Assembly: GCA_009840635.1 (NCBI GenBank)
Contig: VXNL01000110.1
Span: 18,319 to 82,318, forward strand
Direction: 5' to 3'
DNA from: Acidobacteriota bacterium
GTDB lineage: Bacteria > Acidobacteriota > Vicinamibacteria > Marinacidobacterales > Marinacidobacteraceae
Length of the DNA stretch: 64,000 bases
Shown: positions 62,829 to 64,000 of the stretch, piece by piece
Layout of the letters: each line of letters begins with the position of its first letter
Numbering within the stretch: position 1 is the stretch's first letter
Notes under the pieces: model-generated
What the model saw: only the letters and a program-made list of their open reading frames with translations
The model's database searches: none
Told to the model about the DNA's origin: nothing
Made by a program: the position numbers and the translations under genes

Positions 62829-63433
62829 CTCTCCGCGCACCCGGACGCCGGCTCCGGCGCTCCGGGCCCTCCCGCGACCATTTCCTCGGCGGCTCGGACG
62901 GTGACCGCGACGAAACGACCCTGAAGGTGATCGCCGGGCATCCGTTCGAGAGCCACCTCTTCCATCAGGACCAGGTGCGGCGAGAGCGAGACCCGTTCGA
63001 AGAAGCGAAGGAAATCGACGAAGGCTCCCTCCGCGACGATCGAAACGGCGCTCGCCAGGTATCCGTCCAGTTGGTATCCGGGCTCGGGCGCGAAGCGAAG
63101 GAACCGGACTCCCGTTGCCGCGGCGGTCGCGCCGAGCGACCGCAGAACCGCCTCCGACTCGTCCGAGGTGGCGAGGATCCCCCGCAGCGCCGCGACGCGC
63201 TCCTCGACACCACTCAGTGCCCGGGCAAGTTCCGCTGCCTCTCCGGCACCCGAGCCGGAGACCGCGGCACGATCCGCGTTCGCCGGTGTGCTCAGCCGCG
63301 CCACCTCCTCCTCGACCCGCCGGGCCTCCCCGACCATCCCCGGCCGCACTCCCAGACGGAAAACGGCGAAGGCGAGGGCGGCCACGGCCAGAAACGACCC
63401 GGCGCCAGCCCACCGGAAGCGAGAGCGCCTCAC
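62825..63433 (-). CDS. pilO: Type IV pilus alignment protein PilO
   Basis: 202 residues from GTG 63433, overlapping the pilN stop by four bases (GTGA). One transmembrane segment (about 10-30), a coiled-coil region and a ferredoxin-like periplasmic domain with YQLDGYLASAVSI...FVDFLRFFERV, as in PilO. Together with PilN it forms the periplasmic alignment complex. Confidence 0.87.
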   Translation of the reverse strand: MRRSRFRWAGAGSFLAVAALAFAVFRLGVRPGMVGEARRVEEEVARLSTPANADRAAVSGSGAGEAAELARALSGVEERVAALRGILATSDESEAVLRSLGATAAATGVRFLRFAPEPGYQLDGYLASAVSIVAEGAFVDFLRFFERVSLSPHLVLMEEVALERMPGDHLQGRFVAVTVRAAEEMVAGGPGAPEPASGCAER

Positions 63434-64000
63434 CGGGACCCACCCCCTTTCCCGGGCAGCAGCTCGACCCGCTCGAAGGGCTCCGGTTCCCGGGACGCGT
63501 AGCGAAGCGATCCGGCGAACGCGAATCGCTGTTCCGCGAAGTCCGCCGCCTCGCCGGCCGCTTCGACCCAGAGCAACTCCAGTTCCAGCATCCGCCCGGT
63601 TTCCAGGAAAGCAGTCAGGGTCGTTGCGACGACCGCCGCGGACCGCGCCCGCCCGGTGATCCGCAGATCGGTGCCATCGCGGCGGACCGCTTCCAGGACG
63701 GCGGCGTCCGGGATTGCGGCCGACAGGGCCCGGAGCAGTTCCGGGACCAGGAACCGCTCCTCGTCCCAACGGGCCAGGCGGGCCTCCTCGACCCGCAGCC
63801 GCTGGAGCCGGTTGCGATCTCGAACCAGACGTTCATCCAGGCCGCGACGCTCGGCGGCCAGAACCCGCAGGTGGTCCCGCTCGGTGCGTGCGGTTTCAAG
63901 CCGCGTGATGAGGGAACGGAGGTCCAGTCCGATGGCCGCAAGCGTCAAGCCGGCGAGGAACACGCTCCCCACCAGGCTCACCCGCCCCCGGGCCCCGGCG
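63430..64000 (-). CDS. pilN: Type IV pilus alignment protein PilN (N-terminus beyond window)
   Basis: At least 189 codons in the window. A transmembrane segment (LVGSVFLAGLTLAAIG) followed by a coiled coil (LRSLITRLETARTERDHLRVLAAERRGLDERL) and a ferredoxin-like domain (VPELLRALSAAIPDAAVLEAV). An in-frame GTG at 63981 would start right at the membrane segment, but the frame stays open to the right edge and PilN normally has about 20 residues with an INLLP motif before it, so the real start is probably outside. Position upstream of pilO-pilP-pilQ supports PilN; pilM would be expected beyond the edge. Confidence 0.82.
   Translation of the reverse strand, partial: AGARGRVSLVGSVFLAGLTLAAIGLDLRSLITRLETARTERDHLRVLAAERRGLDERLVRDRNRLQRLRVEEARLARWDEERFLVPELLRALSAAIPDAAVLEAVRRDGTDLRITGRARSAAVVATTLTAFLETGRMLELELLWVEAAGEAADFAEQRFAFAGSLRYASREPEPFERVELLPGKGGGSR

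Noticed and set aside
1..64000. tRNA, rRNA, CRISPR arrays, prophage and full insertion sequences
   Set aside because: No cloverleaf-like, rRNA-like or regularly spaced repeat sequence and no integrase or transposase gene was seen on either strand.

Overview
The window is one 64 kb piece of a very G+C-rich bacterial chromosome with dense coding and many 1-8 base start/stop overlaps. Several genes point to Acidobacteriota: a VWFA protein of the type common in that phylum (1216-2202), a bacillithiol-type BshC (4693-6336), a Gram-negative type IV pilus with secretin and PilNOP, a KdsC-like phosphatase (implying lipopolysaccharide) and a menaquinone/ubiquinone methyltransferase. This assignment is an inference from gene content. 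I see no tRNA, rRNA, CRISPR array, phage or transposase gene.

Layout. 1-6.3 kb: C-terminal part of a homocysteine methyltransferase/methylenetetrahydrofolate reductase fusion, VWFA protein, argS, lepB and bshC on the plus strand. 6.3-8.6 kb (minus): a zinc-protease lipoprotein and a dicarboxylate/glutamate-type symporter. 8.7-14.2 kb: metH, a VapBC-like pair, a 2Fe-2S ferredoxin and msrA. 14.2-21.2 kb (plus): aldehyde dehydrogenase, a kinase/M23/aminotransferase triple fusion, a carboxylesterase, an epimerase-like dehydrogenase and a TlpA-like thioredoxin. 21.2-27.2 kb (minus): three consecutive exported proteins (TPR, HEAT, S41 protease), then tatC and tatA/B. 27.3-40.3 kb: menG/ubiE, then a minus-strand type IV pilus block (pilT, pilC, pilA, an ABC transporter pair, an unknown protein, pilD, pilV, pilX, pilY1, pilW), an order resembling the Myxococcus pil locus with pilHI. 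53.5-64 kb: pyrG, kdsC, coaE, folD, thiE, accC, accB and pilQ-pilP-pilO-pilN, the last running off the right edge.

The region that stands out is 40.7-53.4 kb, a ribosomally synthesised peptide (RiPP) cluster of the nitrile-hydratase-leader (NHLP/NHLM) type. It has a shortened HlyD-like anchor, a C39-peptidase ABC exporter, a second NHLM ABC exporter, an alpha-toroid (terpene-cyclase-like) protein carrying an NHLP-leader-like N-terminus, a fused E1-like/YcaO cyclodehydratase, an unrecognised 372-residue protein, an opposite-strand 83-residue precursor, and a tryptophan-halogenase-family flavoprotein. The precursor ends in Ala-Gly followed by only Leu-Cys-Cys-Cys-Trp. A coherent reading is that YcaO converts the three cysteines to thiazolines, the flavoprotein modifies the terminal tryptophan, and the C39 exporter cuts after Ala-Gly and secretes a pentapeptide. 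The first 63 residues of the toroid protein align without gaps to the precursor leader (22 identities by hand count), suggesting that the leader fold is reused inside a biosynthetic enzyme.

Two dispersed repeat families are present. One is a 183 bp element with 20 bp terminal inverted repeats inside the RiPP operon, with a second partial copy near 25.8 kb and end fragments elsewhere. The other is a short GGAACGCCGG-type palindrome in intergenic gaps.
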